A stretch of 64,000 bases of DNA from JAJPHW01 sp963799065 (GCA_963799065.1 CAWCVJ010000001.1:2046001-2110000); one strand, 5' to 3'; counted from the stretch's first letter, positions 36,133-45,419 are shown. Notes: generated by a model from the sequence alone, not told the origin. Program-made: numbers and translations.

Positions 36133-36150
36133 TACGATTTAATAAACGTA
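36133..36150. promoter_or_regulatory. Candidate LacI-type operator, 18-bp imperfect palindrome
   Basis: TACGATTTAATAAACGTA has the symmetric half-sites TACGnTT and AAnCGTA (12 of 18 positions conform to dyad symmetry). It lies between the LacI regulator gene and its likely target, just downstream of the candidate -10 element, where a bound repressor would block transcription. Confidence 0.5.
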
Positions 36151-36281
36151 AGCGCGTCCCACGTCTGGACGCCGAACGCTCCCCGGGATTTGAGCCAGCA
36201 AGACCGAAATCTGAAAGTGAAAGTCGGTTTCGAAACATGAAACTAAGCTCCGCCGAATTCACCAAGCGAGGACCACTCCCC

Positions 36282-39200
36282 ATGAAGAACAGTCTTCTGC
36301 GCTTCTCTCTGATGCTCACATTCTGCCTGCTCGCAGCCGGCACCGCGGTGCGAGCCCAAGACACCGCGTCCATCACGGGCACGGTCACCGACCCCAGCGG
36401 CGCCGCGATCCCCGGGGCCGATGTAACAATCAGCAGTCCCGACCATGGCCTAACGCAGACCGGAAAGACCAACGGGAGCGGCACCTATTCCTTCTCGGCC
36501 CTCCCCATTGGAAAGTACAACCTTGAAATCTCCGCAACCGGTTTCGAGAAGTACTCCGCCAAGGGGATCATATTGGATATCGCTCAGAGTGCCCGCAACA
36601 ACGTGACCCTGAAAGTTGGATCTTCCGCGACCGAAGTCACGGTGACCGGCGAGAGCGTAGCTCAAGTTGATACACAATCTGCGGTGCTAGGCGACACAAT
36701 TACAGGCAAAGAAGTCAGCCAGCTCGAACTCAATGGGCGCGACTTCACGCAGCTGGTCGCTCTAAGTCCAGGCGTAAGCGACCAATCCGGCTCGGATGAG
36801 GGCGAACCCGGCGCTTCGACGGTAGCATTCAGTGTCAATGGCGGGCGCACGGAGTACAACAACTTCGAGATCGATGGTGGCGACGCGCTCGACAACGGCA
36901 GTAATCAAACTCTCAATGTTTACCCCAGCATCGACGCTATCGACGAAGTACAGGTTCTAACTTCGAACTACGGAGCGCAGTATGGCCGCAACGGCTCGGG
37001 CACGGTGGAAGTGGAAACTAAGTCCGGCACCAGTACTTTTCACGGCGACGCTTACGAATTCTTGCGCAACGATGCGTTTAACGCGACGCCCGAGTTCGAG
37101 ACTTCGGTGCCCGCGTACAAAAAGCATGACTTCGGATACACCATCGGTGGCCCCGTCTACATTCCCGGAATTTACAACACGAATAAGCAGAAAACCTTTT
37201 TCTTCTGGTCCGAAGAGTGGCGCCGCGAACTGACTCCTGCTTCAGGTTTTTTCGGTTCGACACCCGTGCCTACTACGGCGGAGCGCGCGGGCGACTTCAG
37301 CGGCGATTGTCCCAATGCTAGCGGCAGTTTCTCCGACTGTCCCATAGTCCCCGGCTATACGAACGGGGCTGGCTACACGCCAAACCTCAACGTCGTACCC
37401 GCATTCTCCCAAAACGCGCCGATCACTCAGGCCTTGCTCCCTTTAATCCCCGAACCAAATATTTCGTCGCAAGGTAATGGGGTGCTCGATACTTGGTTCG
37501 CCACGCCAACCCTGCCATTACACTGGCGGCAAGAACTCTTCAAGATTGACCACAACGTGTCAGACAAGACTCGGGTCAGCTTCCGATACATTCATGACTC
37601 GTGGAACGAGCAATATCCGGTTCCGTTGTGGACCAGTGGAACAAGCTTCCCCACAATCCAGACCGCGTTCAAGAATCCCGGCGTCAGCATGGTGGCGAGA
37701 ATCACGACAAACGTTTCGCCGACGCTGCTGAATGAGTTCGTCGCGAGCTACACGACAGATCATATTTCGACGCAGCTCACTGGACCGTGGCAGCGCGGCA
37801 GCGTGCCTTCGACGCTAGGTCTTTATGACAACGGATATGGCGGCAAAGTCCCTGGCATCAGTCTGAGTGGTGGTGAATTCCAAAGCGGATTCGCTGAAGA
37901 TCCTGGTTACGTCCCCAACGGCCCCTTGAACTCTAACCCCACTTTCACTTATCGCGACAATGTGACCAAGATCGTAGGTCCTCACAATTTGCAGTTCGGC
38001 GTCTACTTCGTTGATGCCCATAAGAACGAAATTCCTCAGCCAGGCGTCGGGGTGAACGGCCTCCTTACCTTCAGCAGCTCCAGCCCAAATACCAGTGGAA
38101 ACGCCTTCGCCGATTTGCTTCTCGGTAACATTGGAGGCTTCACTCAGGAAGCGGCCGCGCTGAAAATGCACGAGCAATATCACATTGCGGAAACGTACTT
38201 TCAGGATGACTGGCACGCCAACCGGCGGCTCACGTTGAATCTGGGAGTCCGTTTGAGCTTCTATGGGACCTACCGTGAGAAGAACAACCTTGCGTGGAAC
38301 TTCGATCCATCTCGATATGTTCCGGGTGCCAGCAGCGTCGATCCTTCCAGCGGCTTGGTGATTGGCAACCCTTACAACGGTTGGGTGGATTGCGGCGTAA
38401 CTCCGGGAGTGCCGAGCGGCTGCATGAAGAACCACTGGTGGAATCCAGCCCCTCGAATCGGTTTCGCGTATGACATTTTCGGCGACGGCAAGTGGGCGAT
38501 TCGAGGTGGTTACGGCTTATTCTTCGAACACACGAACGGCAACGAAGCCAATACCGAATCCCTGGAGTACTACAGCAAGGCGACGCCTACGGCCAGCACT
38601 CCGACCTACGTAACCGGCTATCAAAACTTAAATCCCGGCTTGCTTGGCAATAGTACGACCCCTTTGCAATTCGTATCGATTCCGAACCAGGCGGTCTGGC
38701 CTTACATCCAGCAATGGCACCTGGACCTCCAACACGATGTGGGCAAGAGCACCGTCGCGACGTTGTCTTACGTGGGAAGCGCCGGTACGCACCTGACGCG
38801 CTCCTACGAACTGAATCAGCTTCAGCCCGTCTCTCCAGGGCAGAACCCCTACGCGCCGGGACAGGTGATCACGGCGACGGACTGTGCAAACATCACCAGT
38901 GGCAATACCGACGCCTACGGCATCTCCGAAAATGCGGTTACCTCGTACGGCACCCCAATCCCCTACCATGCGAACGCCGCTGGAGTGCCGTATGGCCCCG
39001 CCGTGAATCTTTACGTCGCCTGCGGCAACACCGCCGCCCCATTCCGTCCCTACGCAGGAATCGGTGGTATCGAACGCAAAGACGAGAGCGGTTCGTCCAA
39101 CTACAATGCCCTGGAAGCTTCGGTTCGTCATAGCATCGGCGGTCTCGAAATCAACGCCGCCTACACGTTGAGTCACTCGATCGACGACTCCTCCGACTAC

Positions 39201-39932
39201 AACGATCTTGGTTTTGTAAACGCGTATAACCTCAATGGCTATCGCGCCAGTTCCAACTTCGATCAACGCCACAACTTCACCTTCGCGTATGTGTACGACA
39301 TTCCATTTCTGAAGGGACACACGCTTACGGACAAACTGTTGGGCGGTTGGCAGTGGTCCGGCATCACCCTCGTGCAGAGTGGATCTCCATTCAGCGTGTA
39401 CAACGGAGGCGTTTCCAGCGGCGTAACCGGCGACAACGCTGGCGTCGCCAATAGTTTCGCCACTGCCGGTTCCTATCCTGATTTGGTCGGCGACCCGAGG
39501 AAAGGAGTTTCCAGCAGCGCTCTGTCGGCCTATTTGAGCGGATTCGGTCCGCTCATCTACAATCCCGATGTCTTCGTTCAGCCCACAGGTCTGACATTCG
39601 GTGACGCCGGTCGAAACATCCTTCGCAATCCGTGGCGCACCAACTTCGACATGGCGGCTATCAAACGCTTCGCGATCACCGAAACCAAGTATTTTGAGTT
39701 CCGCGCCGAAGCTTTCAACGTCTTCAATCACGTCGAATATACCTGGATTGGCGGCGATGCCGGATCGGCCGCGAACAACTCCGGCAAAGGCACAGGCAAC
39801 GTGATCGGATGTTACGGCGGAGGCAACAACAATGCGGGCGACCCGACAGCGTGTGCGGGCCAATCGTATCTCCGATCTTCCAGCACCCACAACCCGCGCA
39901 TCTTGCAGCTGGGCGCCAAGTTTATCTTTTAA
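36282..39932 (+). CDS. TonB-dependent receptor with carboxypeptidase-regulatory N-domain (Oar-like)
   Basis: The start at ATG 36282 gives a clean signal peptide (residues 1-26, MKNSLLRFSLMLTFCLLA and cleavage after VRAQ); a 15-residue upstream extension is less likely. Next is a CarboxypepD_reg-like beta-sandwich (about 30-115: SITGTVTDPSGAAIPGADV, SFSALPIGKYNLEISATGFE), then a plug region (about 120-250), and a large beta-barrel ending in the aromatic C-terminal residue of outer-membrane proteins (LQLGAKFIF). 1216 residues matches the Oar-like family, which is expanded in acidobacteria. The substrate is unknown; the upstream LacI regulator suggests a sugar or oligosaccharide. A strong terminator follows 29 bases after the stop. 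Confidence 0.92.
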   Translation: MKNSLLRFSLMLTFCLLAAGTAVRAQDTASITGTVTDPSGAAIPGADVTISSPDHGLTQTGKTNGSGTYSFSALPIGKYNLEISATGFEKYSAKGIILDIAQSARNNVTLKVGSSATEVTVTGESVAQVDTQSAVLGDTITGKEVSQLELNGRDFTQLVALSPGVSDQSGSDEGEPGASTVAFSVNGGRTEYNNFEIDGGDALDNGSNQTLNVYPSIDAIDEVQVLTSNYGAQYGRNGSGTVEVETKSGTSTFHGDAYEFLRNDAFNATPEFETSVPAYKKHDFGYTIGGPVYIPGIYNTNKQKTFFFWSEEWRRELTPASGFFGSTPVPTTAERAGDFSGDCPNASGSFSDCPIVPGYTNGAGYTPNLNVVPAFSQNAPITQALLPLIPEPNISSQGNGVLDTWFATPTLPLHWRQELFKIDHNVSDKTRVSFRYIHDSWNEQYPVPLWTSGTSFPTIQTAFKNPGVSMVARITTNVSPTLLNEFVASYTTDHISTQLTGPWQRGSVPSTLGLYDNGYGGKVPGISLSGGEFQSGFAEDPGYVPNGPLNSNPTFTYRDNVTKIVGPHNLQFGVYFVDAHKNEIPQPGVGVNGLLTFSSSSPNTSGNAFADLLLGNIGGFTQEAAALKMHEQYHIAETYFQDDWHANRRLTLNLGVRLSFYGTYREKNNLAWNFDPSRYVPGASSVDPSSGLVIGNPYNGWVDCGVTPGVPSGCMKNHWWNPAPRIGFAYDIFGDGKWAIRGGYGLFFEHTNGNEANTESLEYYSKATPTASTPTYVTGYQNLNPGLLGNSTTPLQFVSIPNQAVWPYIQQWHLDLQHDVGKSTVATLSYVGSAGTHLTRSYELNQLQPVSPGQNPYAPGQVITATDCANITSGNTDAYGISENAVTSYGTPIPYHANAAGVPYGPAVNLYVACGNTAAPFRPYAGIGGIERKDESGSSNYNALEASVRHSIGGLEINAAYTLSHSIDDSSDYNDLGFVNAYNLNGYRASSNFDQRHNFTFAYVYDIPFLKGHTLTDKLLGGWQWSGITLVQSGSPFSVYNGGVSSGVTGDNAGVANSFATAGSYPDLVGDPRKGVSSSALSAYLSGFGPLIYNPDVFVQPTGLTFGDAGRNILRNPWRTNFDMAAIKRFAITETKYFEFRAEAFNVFNHVEYTWIGGDAGSAANNSGKGTGNVIGCYGGGNNNAGDPTACAGQSYLRSSSTHNPRILQLGAKFIF

Positions 39933-39960
39933 CCCCACGCACAACAACGAAGACGGCAAA

Positions 39961-39995
39961 AGGCCCGTTCAGAAGTTTGAACGGGCCTCTTTTTT
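39961..39995 (+). terminator. Strong intrinsic terminator after the TonB receptor
   Basis: AGGCCCGTTC (39961-39970) pairs perfectly with GAACGGGCCT (39979-39988) around an 8-base loop, followed by C and six T (39989-39995). It lies 29 bases after the receptor stop, in the convergent gap with ilvE. Confidence 0.92.
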
Positions 39996-40032
39996 GAAAC
40001 GCGCAAACTTTAAGACGGGGATGGCTCGCGCT

Positions 40033-40962
40033 CTAAGCCTTCACCGTTTGCGGCACATGAGAGAGCCAGGCCTCGGAGCGCGCGTGTCGGCCTGTGACCA
40101 GCTTTCGATAGTCTTCCTGGATTCCAGTCGTAACCGGGCCCATCACGCCGATGCCGATCTTGCGGAAGTCGATCTCTCGCAGAGCGATGACTTCTGCCGC
40201 CGTCCCACACACAAACACTTCGTCGGCAATATAGAGTTGATCGCGCGAGATCTGCTCTTCGATGACGCGATATCCCATGTCCTCGGCGATCTTGATTAAG
40301 CTGTCGCGGGTGATACCTTCCAAGATCGAAGCGCGCGGCACTGTGTAAATGTCGCCATCGCGCACCACAAAGATATTTTCACCTGTACACTCGGCCACGT
40401 AGCCCTGCGGATCGAGCATGATCGCCTCATCGAATCCCGCACGCTGCGATTCAGTCTTGGCCAGAATCGATCCCACGTAATTTCCCGAAACCTTGGCCTT
40501 GGTCATGTTGATGTTGGGATGCAGTCGCGTAAACGACGAGATATTCGCCCGAATGCCACGCTCGGTGGCCTCTTTGCCCAAAAACGAATTCCACTCCCAG
40601 ACCGCAATCATGAGCCGGGGAGTACCGCTGTCCAGCGTCATATGCATGGCGCCATCCAAATAAATCAGTGGGCGGATGTAGCAAGCTGAAAGCTTGTTCG
40701 CGGCAACGGTTTCGTGCGTGGCGTCCGCCAGGCTCTTCACCGTGTAGGGCAAATCGCGAAAGCCGATGATGTGTGCCGATGCGAGCAGTCGCTCCATATG
40801 CTCCTGTAAGCGAAACACGGACGGCCCCTTATCCGTCGCATAACATCGGATGCCTTCAAACACGCTGAATCCGTAATGCAGCCCTGCATTAATCGGAGAC
40901 AGGTTCAGCTTCTCCATCTCCTGCAATCCGTCGTCAATCCAAATATATTTTGCGCCCGCCAT
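40033..40962 (-). CDS. ilvE: Branched-chain amino-acid aminotransferase
   Basis: A PLP fold-type IV transaminase for the last step of Val, Ile and Leu synthesis. Visible: YGFSVFEGIRCYATDKGPSV, YIRPLIYLDGAMH, KVSGNYVGSILAKTESQRAG (catalytic Lys in the KVSGNY segment), EAIMLDPQGYVAECTGENIF and VFVCGTAAEVIALREIDFRKIG. 309 residues is typical of the class that includes IlvE. The start ATG 40962 is preceded by GAGGAG. The gene is divergent from the beta-hydroxyacid dehydrogenase at 41196, and the 233-base gap contains a hairpin with a T-tract. Confidence 0.95.
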   Translation of the reverse strand: MAGAKYIWIDDGLQEMEKLNLSPINAGLHYGFSVFEGIRCYATDKGPSVFRLQEHMERLLASAHIIGFRDLPYTVKSLADATHETVAANKLSACYIRPLIYLDGAMHMTLDSGTPRLMIAVWEWNSFLGKEATERGIRANISSFTRLHPNINMTKAKVSGNYVGSILAKTESQRAGFDEAIMLDPQGYVAECTGENIFVVRDGDIYTVPRASILEGITRDSLIKIAEDMGYRVIEEQISRDQLYIADEVFVCGTAAEVIALREIDFRKIGIGVMGPVTTGIQEDYRKLVTGRHARSEAWLSHVPQTVKA

Positions 40963-41050
40963 ATACTCCTCGTTATGAATAAGACCTCAGTTAGAGTAAA
41001 TGCCGCAGCCTTGAACTCACAAGCCACTGTACTCGTCCAGGAGACGGGTG

Positions 41051-41094
41051 CCCCATCCTTGTCCCGCACGTTGCGACAGGGTGGGGGTTTTTTT
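41051..41094 (+). terminator. Hairpin with T-tract in a divergent gene gap
   Basis: CCCCATCCTTGTC (from 41051) pairs, with small imperfections, with GACAGGGTGGGG (to about 41086), followed by a run of seven T (41088-41094). It looks like a plus-strand terminator, yet the genes on either side point away from it. It may be an attenuator of the 41196 gene, or a member of a dispersed repeat family. Confidence 0.6.
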
Positions 41095-41195
41095 AGGCCG
41101 TGAACAATCCACAGCCTCGCCTTGACCGCCATCGGAACCGTCGTTTCTAATCAAATCTCACTCGACCAAATTCATACATCACGGAGTCATTCGCA

Positions 41196-42074
41196 ATGCG
41201 CATCGCATTCTTAGGTCTCGGCATCATGGGGCGGCCCATGGCCACCAATCTTGCCAAGGCAGGTCACGAAGTTACGGTATGGAATCGCACTTCGGCTGCG
41301 GAGATTGAAGGCGCCAAGACTGCGGCAACTCCCGCTGAAGCCGCTCAAGGCGCAGAGGTCGTCTGGATGTGCGTCAGCGACACGAACGCCGTGGAGAGCG
41401 TTCTCTTCGGCAAGGATGGCGTTGAATCGGCACTGCGTTCCGGAATGACGATCGTCGACTCCAGCACGATCGCACCTTCTGCGACGCGTTCGTTTGCGGA
41501 GCGCGTGTACGCCAATGGCGTTCGCTACGTGGACGCACCGATGACCGGCTCGAAGGTCGCTGCGGAAGGGGGCACGCTCATCTTCATGGTCGGTGGAGAT
41601 GAACCCGTCGTCGAAGAACTCAAGCCGCTCTTCGCCGCCATGGGCAAGAAAGTCTTTCGCATGGGCGACACCGGAAAGGGTCACGCCACGAAGCTTGTGA
41701 TGAACCTGCAGATCGCGGTGATCTACGAAGGCTTTGCCGAAGCTCTGACCTTGGCCGCAAAACTTGGAGTAGACGCCGACGCCCTGATGCCTCTGATCAA
41801 TGCCTCGATGGTGCGGTCCGGCGTCGTGGAGTACAAGGCGCCGTTTGTCCTTCAGCATGATTTCACACCGAACTTCCCTTTGCGCCTAATGTACAAAGAC
41901 ATTCGCCTGGCGCTCGGTGCTGCGAAAGAAAATCGGGTCAAGCTACCTGCTCTCGCAACGATCGAAGAAATCTATGAGATTGCCAGCGAGGATGGCCACG
42001 GTGATCTCGACTACGCTGCCACAATCACGCTGCTGGAGAAATGGGCGGGAGTGGAAGTGAAGGGTGCCGAGTAA
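41196..42074 (+). CDS. Beta-hydroxyacid dehydrogenase (3-hydroxyisobutyrate dehydrogenase family)
   Basis: An NAD(P)-dependent reductase of the 6-phosphogluconate-dehydrogenase-like family. Dinucleotide motif FLGLGIMGRPMATNL at the N-terminus, substrate motif DAPMTGSKVAAEGGTLIFMVG, and catalytic Lys in GKGHATKLVMNLQIA. 292 residues is normal. Candidate substrates include 3-hydroxyisobutyrate, succinic or glyoxylic semialdehyde; the sequence alone does not decide between them. Ribosome site CGGAG lies before ATG 41196. Confidence 0.9.
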   Translation: MRIAFLGLGIMGRPMATNLAKAGHEVTVWNRTSAAEIEGAKTAATPAEAAQGAEVVWMCVSDTNAVESVLFGKDGVESALRSGMTIVDSSTIAPSATRSFAERVYANGVRYVDAPMTGSKVAAEGGTLIFMVGGDEPVVEELKPLFAAMGKKVFRMGDTGKGHATKLVMNLQIAVIYEGFAEALTLAAKLGVDADALMPLINASMVRSGVVEYKAPFVLQHDFTPNFPLRLMYKDIRLALGAAKENRVKLPALATIEEIYEIASEDGHGDLDYAATITLLEKWAGVEVKGAE

Positions 42075-42148
42075 CATTACCAAAGCGTCTTGCATAATGG
42101 AAAATTGCGGGCGACAAAGGAATTTTAGTCGTAAGGAGCGATCTTTCA

Positions 42149-42319
42149 ATGGCCCTAGCCAAGCTAAAACATCAGACGGAAAACGGGTTGGAGGACTTAG
42201 CGGAGCGTATCGCTTCCGAGATCGGTCAACGTGCAGCCAAAATGACTCCCGAGAAACGGACCCAGGCCGATTCCGAGCCTAAGAAGATCGCTGATCGAGT
42301 GCCCCGTCGTACTCGCTGA
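42149..42319 (+). CDS. Small hypothetical protein, 56 residues
   Basis: AAGGAG at 42133-42138 stands 10 bases before ATG 42149. The protein is highly charged and hydrophilic (MALAKLKHQTENGLEDLAER at its start, Arg-rich tail ending RVPRRTR). It has no signal peptide, membrane helix or recognised motif. It lies 74 bases after the beta-hydroxyacid dehydrogenase gene on the same strand. The 228 bases that follow before gcdH contain no gene I can support. Confidence 0.5.
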   Translation: MALAKLKHQTENGLEDLAERIASEIGQRAAKMTPEKRTQADSEPKKIADRVPRRTR

Positions 42320-42547
42320 GAACGCTTTCAATTTCCTCGTCTGAATACTCCCAAGTCTTGAACAGAGCGCGTAAACCTTGTCGGGTGCCTCGACGGAATA
42401 TCCGCAGCACGGCATCTCGTCTTTCGGCCTTCTCGTTAATCGCTGCGTTATCAACGGGCCGCTTGGACCCCGACTGGTTTGTTCACGAATTACATCATTC
42501 AGATCGGCGCTTTTTCAAAAGCGAACCATCCTTCGGGTCAATCTTAC

Positions 42548-43729
42548 CTAGAACGCATCAATCCCAGTCACCGCACTCCCGATAATCAGCGTGTGAATGT
42601 CCTGCGTGCCCTCATACGTCTTCACCGACTCCAGATTCATCAGGTGCCGCATGATGGGATAGTCGTCGGCCACGCCGTTCGCGCCCAGCACATCGCGGGA
42701 GAGCCTGGCACATTCGAGCGCCATCCAGACGTTGTTGCGCTTCGCCATTGAGATGTGGAAGTGCTGCACTTTATCTTGATCCTTGAGGCGTCCCACTTGC
42801 AGAACTAGCAACTGGGCTTTCGTGATCTCGGTAATCATCCAGGCCAGCTTTTCCTGTACTAACTGGTGGGAAGCAATGGGCTGATCGCGAAATTGCTTGC
42901 GCAGCAACGAATACTGCAAAGCGCAGTCGTAGCAGGCCATCGCCGCGCCGATCGCCCCCCAGGAAATTCCGTAGCGCGCTTGATTCAAGCACATCAGGGG
43001 AGACTTCAATCCCATCGTGCCCGGCAACAAATTCGATGCTGGGATATGCACATCCTGCAACGACAATCCTGACGTCACCGACGCGCGCAACGACCACTTG
43101 CCGTGAATGTCTTCGGCTTTGAATCCCGAACGATCGGTTTCGACCAGGAATCCGCGAACCTTATTTCCTTCGTCTTCGACCTTCGCCCAAATTACCGCGA
43201 CATCGGCAATCGTCCCGGACGTGATCCACATCTTCTCGCCATTCAGCACGTACTCGTTGCCGACCTTGCGCGCCCGCGTCCTCATGCCGCCAGGATTCGA
43301 TCCAAAGTCAGGCTCGGTCAATCCGAAGCAGCCGAGCTTATCGCCCTGTTGCAGAGCGGGCAGCCAGGTGTTCTTCTGCTCCTCGCTGCCAAACGCATAG
43401 ATGGGATACATCACCAGCGCCGATTGCACGCTCACAAAACTGCGCACTCCGGAATCGCCCCGCTCCAGTTCCTGCGTAACCAAGCCATACTCCACGTTCG
43501 ACATGCCTGCGCAGCCATAGCCCTTCAAGCTCGCGCCAAAGAATCCCATCTCGGCCATCGGCTTGATCAGTTCTTTGGGAAAGCGCCCGGCACGATTGCA
43601 CTCTTCGATGATCGGAATTAGGTTGTCTTCGATGAACTTGCGCGCGCTGTCCCGCACCAGGCGCTCGTCGTCGCTCAACAGCGTGTCGAAGTCGATGAAG
43701 TCCACTCCGCGGAATTTAATGGCTGGCAT
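42548..43729 (-). CDS. gcdH: Glutaryl-CoA dehydrogenase-like acyl-CoA dehydrogenase
   Basis: A flavin enzyme of the acyl-CoA dehydrogenase family. GCFGLTEPDFGSNPGGMRTR, WITSGTIADVAVIWAK, QARYGISWGAIGAAMACYD and the catalytic Glu in YEGTQDIHTLIIG are visible; the DPGGM-like segment after EPDFGSN and the YEGT end are typical of glutaryl-CoA dehydrogenase, which oxidises and decarboxylates glutaryl-CoA to crotonyl-CoA in lysine and tryptophan breakdown. 393 residues. Start ATG 43729 has AAGGAG upstream. No other pathway gene is adjacent. Confidence 0.88.
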   Translation of the reverse strand: MPAIKFRGVDFIDFDTLLSDDERLVRDSARKFIEDNLIPIIEECNRAGRFPKELIKPMAEMGFFGASLKGYGCAGMSNVEYGLVTQELERGDSGVRSFVSVQSALVMYPIYAFGSEEQKNTWLPALQQGDKLGCFGLTEPDFGSNPGGMRTRARKVGNEYVLNGEKMWITSGTIADVAVIWAKVEDEGNKVRGFLVETDRSGFKAEDIHGKWSLRASVTSGLSLQDVHIPASNLLPGTMGLKSPLMCLNQARYGISWGAIGAAMACYDCALQYSLLRKQFRDQPIASHQLVQEKLAWMITEITKAQLLVLQVGRLKDQDKVQHFHISMAKRNNVWMALECARLSRDVLGANGVADDYPIMRHLMNLESVKTYEGTQDIHTLIIGSAVTGIDAF

Positions 43730-43910
43730 GACGCTCCTTGGCTCCCCCGGGATAAGTTAGCGCAATAGATGGATTCCACGCGCGCAGGGGCAAACTCACT
43801 ACCGTAGCAAAGCGGGGAGAGCGCGTCAAACGTCGGTCGAATGGCTCAAATACTGAATGACTTCTTAATTCGCACGAAATTCTCTTCGTTTCTGGCTTCC
43901 CTTCCCGCTC

Positions 43911-45170
43911 ATGCCGTATTCTCAAAAGGCGATGCAACTTGCCCTCACCGATCTATTGGGCGCTCCGGTCTTCGATCCCGCCGGAGTTCATAGCGGGCGT
44001 GTGCGCGAAGTTGCACTTGTTCCTGCCGAAGACCCGGTGCGCGTCGGCGTACTGATTGTTCGTACTAAGAACGGCGACCGCATGTTGCCGCTCACCAGTG
44101 TTTCGTCGATCAACGGCGGTGTTCGCTCAACGGCCGCTGCGGAATCGTGGGCGATGTCGGAGGGTTCTGAAGGTCTTTTCCTGCTGGATCGCGATCTGCT
44201 CGATCAGCAAATTATCGACGTCCACGGACGCAAAGTAGTGCGAGTGAATGACGTTGATCTGTTCGAAGAAAAGCACACAACGCACACTTCTCTTAAGGTA
44301 GCGTCGGTCGATGTCGGGGTGCGCGGCGCGGTTCGCCGCCTGCTCAAGGGCGTGGTTCCCATGAACGCGCTGCGCAATCTGCTGCGCCAAATTCCCGAAC
44401 GGCCAATTCCTTGGGAATTTGTGGATCTCATCGAGACCGATCCCGCGCGCCGCATCAAGCTAAAAATCTCGCACGAACGCCTGGCTCGGCTGCATCCCGC
44501 GGACATCGCCGACATTATCGAAGAACTCGCGCCAGACGAACGCGAGGCCGTTTTCGAAACGCTGTCCGAAGACGTCGCCGCCGAAGCGCTCGAAGAAGTC
44601 GATCCCAAAGTACAAAAATCGATTCTGGAATCACTGGACTCCGAGCGGGCCGCCGAGATTGTCGAGGAGATGAATCCCGACGCCGCCGCCGATCTTCTCG
44701 CCGATCTCTCGCGGGAACGCAGCACGGAAATCCTGGAGGAGATGGAGCCCTCCGATCGAAAAGAAATTTCCGATCTGTTGGAATTCGGCGAAACCACCGC
44801 CGCAGGACGGATGAACACCGAATATATAGGCCTCGGCGTGACTGCCAGTGCCCGCGATGCCGTGCAGGCCCTGCGCGCCTTCGAAGGCGGCGTAGAAAGC
44901 GTAAGCACGATCTATTTGATCGACTCGCGCGGTACCCTGGCCGGAGCCGTGCCGCTGGCCAAACTCGTCTTGGCCGAACCCGATACCCCGCTGCTGTCAC
45001 TCACGCGCGAACCGCTGATCTCCGCTCACGAAGATACCGGGGACAAAGAAGTGGCCGAACTCTTCGATAAATATAATTTGCTGACTCTGCCTGTGGTCGA
45101 CGAACACTTAAAACTCACCGGCGTTATCACTTCCGACGATGTGATCAGCCTGCTCAGAGCTCGATTGTAA
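43911..45170 (+). CDS. Soluble MgtE_N-CBS protein with PRC-barrel-like N-terminus
   Basis: Three parts, no membrane helix: PRC-barrel-like segments (about residues 1-150; GAPVFDPAGVHSGRVREVAL and a second at QIIDVHGRKVVRVNDVDLF), an MgtE N-terminal superhelix (about 180-290; LARLHPADIADIIEELAPDE, DPKVQKSILESLDSERAAEI, MNPDAAADLLADLSRE) and a CBS pair (about 300-418). In MgtE channels these two cytosolic domains sense intracellular magnesium and close the pore. Here the channel part is absent, and the next gene encodes a divergent NRAMP transporter. It probably regulates that transporter in trans. ATG 43932 (MQLALTD) is an alternative start. Confidence 0.88.
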   Translation: MPYSQKAMQLALTDLLGAPVFDPAGVHSGRVREVALVPAEDPVRVGVLIVRTKNGDRMLPLTSVSSINGGVRSTAAAESWAMSEGSEGLFLLDRDLLDQQIIDVHGRKVVRVNDVDLFEEKHTTHTSLKVASVDVGVRGAVRRLLKGVVPMNALRNLLRQIPERPIPWEFVDLIETDPARRIKLKISHERLARLHPADIADIIEELAPDEREAVFETLSEDVAAEALEEVDPKVQKSILESLDSERAAEIVEEMNPDAAADLLADLSRERSTEILEEMEPSDRKEISDLLEFGETTAAGRMNTEYIGLGVTASARDAVQALRAFEGGVESVSTIYLIDSRGTLAGAVPLAKLVLAEPDTPLLSLTREPLISAHEDTGDKEVAELFDKYNLLTLPVVDEHLKLTGVITSDDVISLLRARL

Positions 45171-45180
45171 TATCACGACT

Positions 45181-45333
45181 TTGTCATCTTGAGCGAAGTG
45201 GACGCCCGCGACAGCGAGCGTCCACGCAGTCGAAAGATCCCTACCGCGCCTAGCGGCTCGTGTGACACTAGGGATCCTTCGACTTCAGCGCTGCTTCGCT
45301 TCGCTCTGCATCGCTTCCGCTCAGGATGAGAAA
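45181..45333. repeat. Palindromic dispersed repeat (REP/BIME- or MITE-like), copy B
   Basis: Nested inverted repeats: outer arms 45184-45195 (TCATCTTGAGCG) and 45318-45329 (11 of 12 pairs), inner arms 45229-45243 and 45269-45283 (GTCGAAAGATCCCTA, 14 of 15 pairs), plus a local 8-bp hairpin GTGGACGC/GCGTCCAC (45198-45205, 45218-45225). It fills most of the gap between the MgtE_N-CBS and NRAMP genes. Its ends share the word of copies at 21771 and 48727. No transposase or target duplication was seen. Confidence 0.8.
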
Positions 45334-45419
45334 AAAATCCCGCCGCACCCTGTTCATCTCCAGCGACTCCGGTTATTCTGAACAATCGTTAACGCCTTGT
45401 ATGCAATCCGATTGCGGCC

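Noticed and set aside
38628..39959. 443-codon minus-strand open frame inside the TonB receptor gene
   Set aside because: It is antisense to a long, well-supported barrel-coding region and shows no recognisable motif; the length follows from G+C bias.
42197..42454. 85-codon minus-strand frame between the dehydrogenase and gcdH
   Set aside because: It overlaps the better-supported small plus-strand gene and lacks a convincing ribosome site and recognisable sequence.
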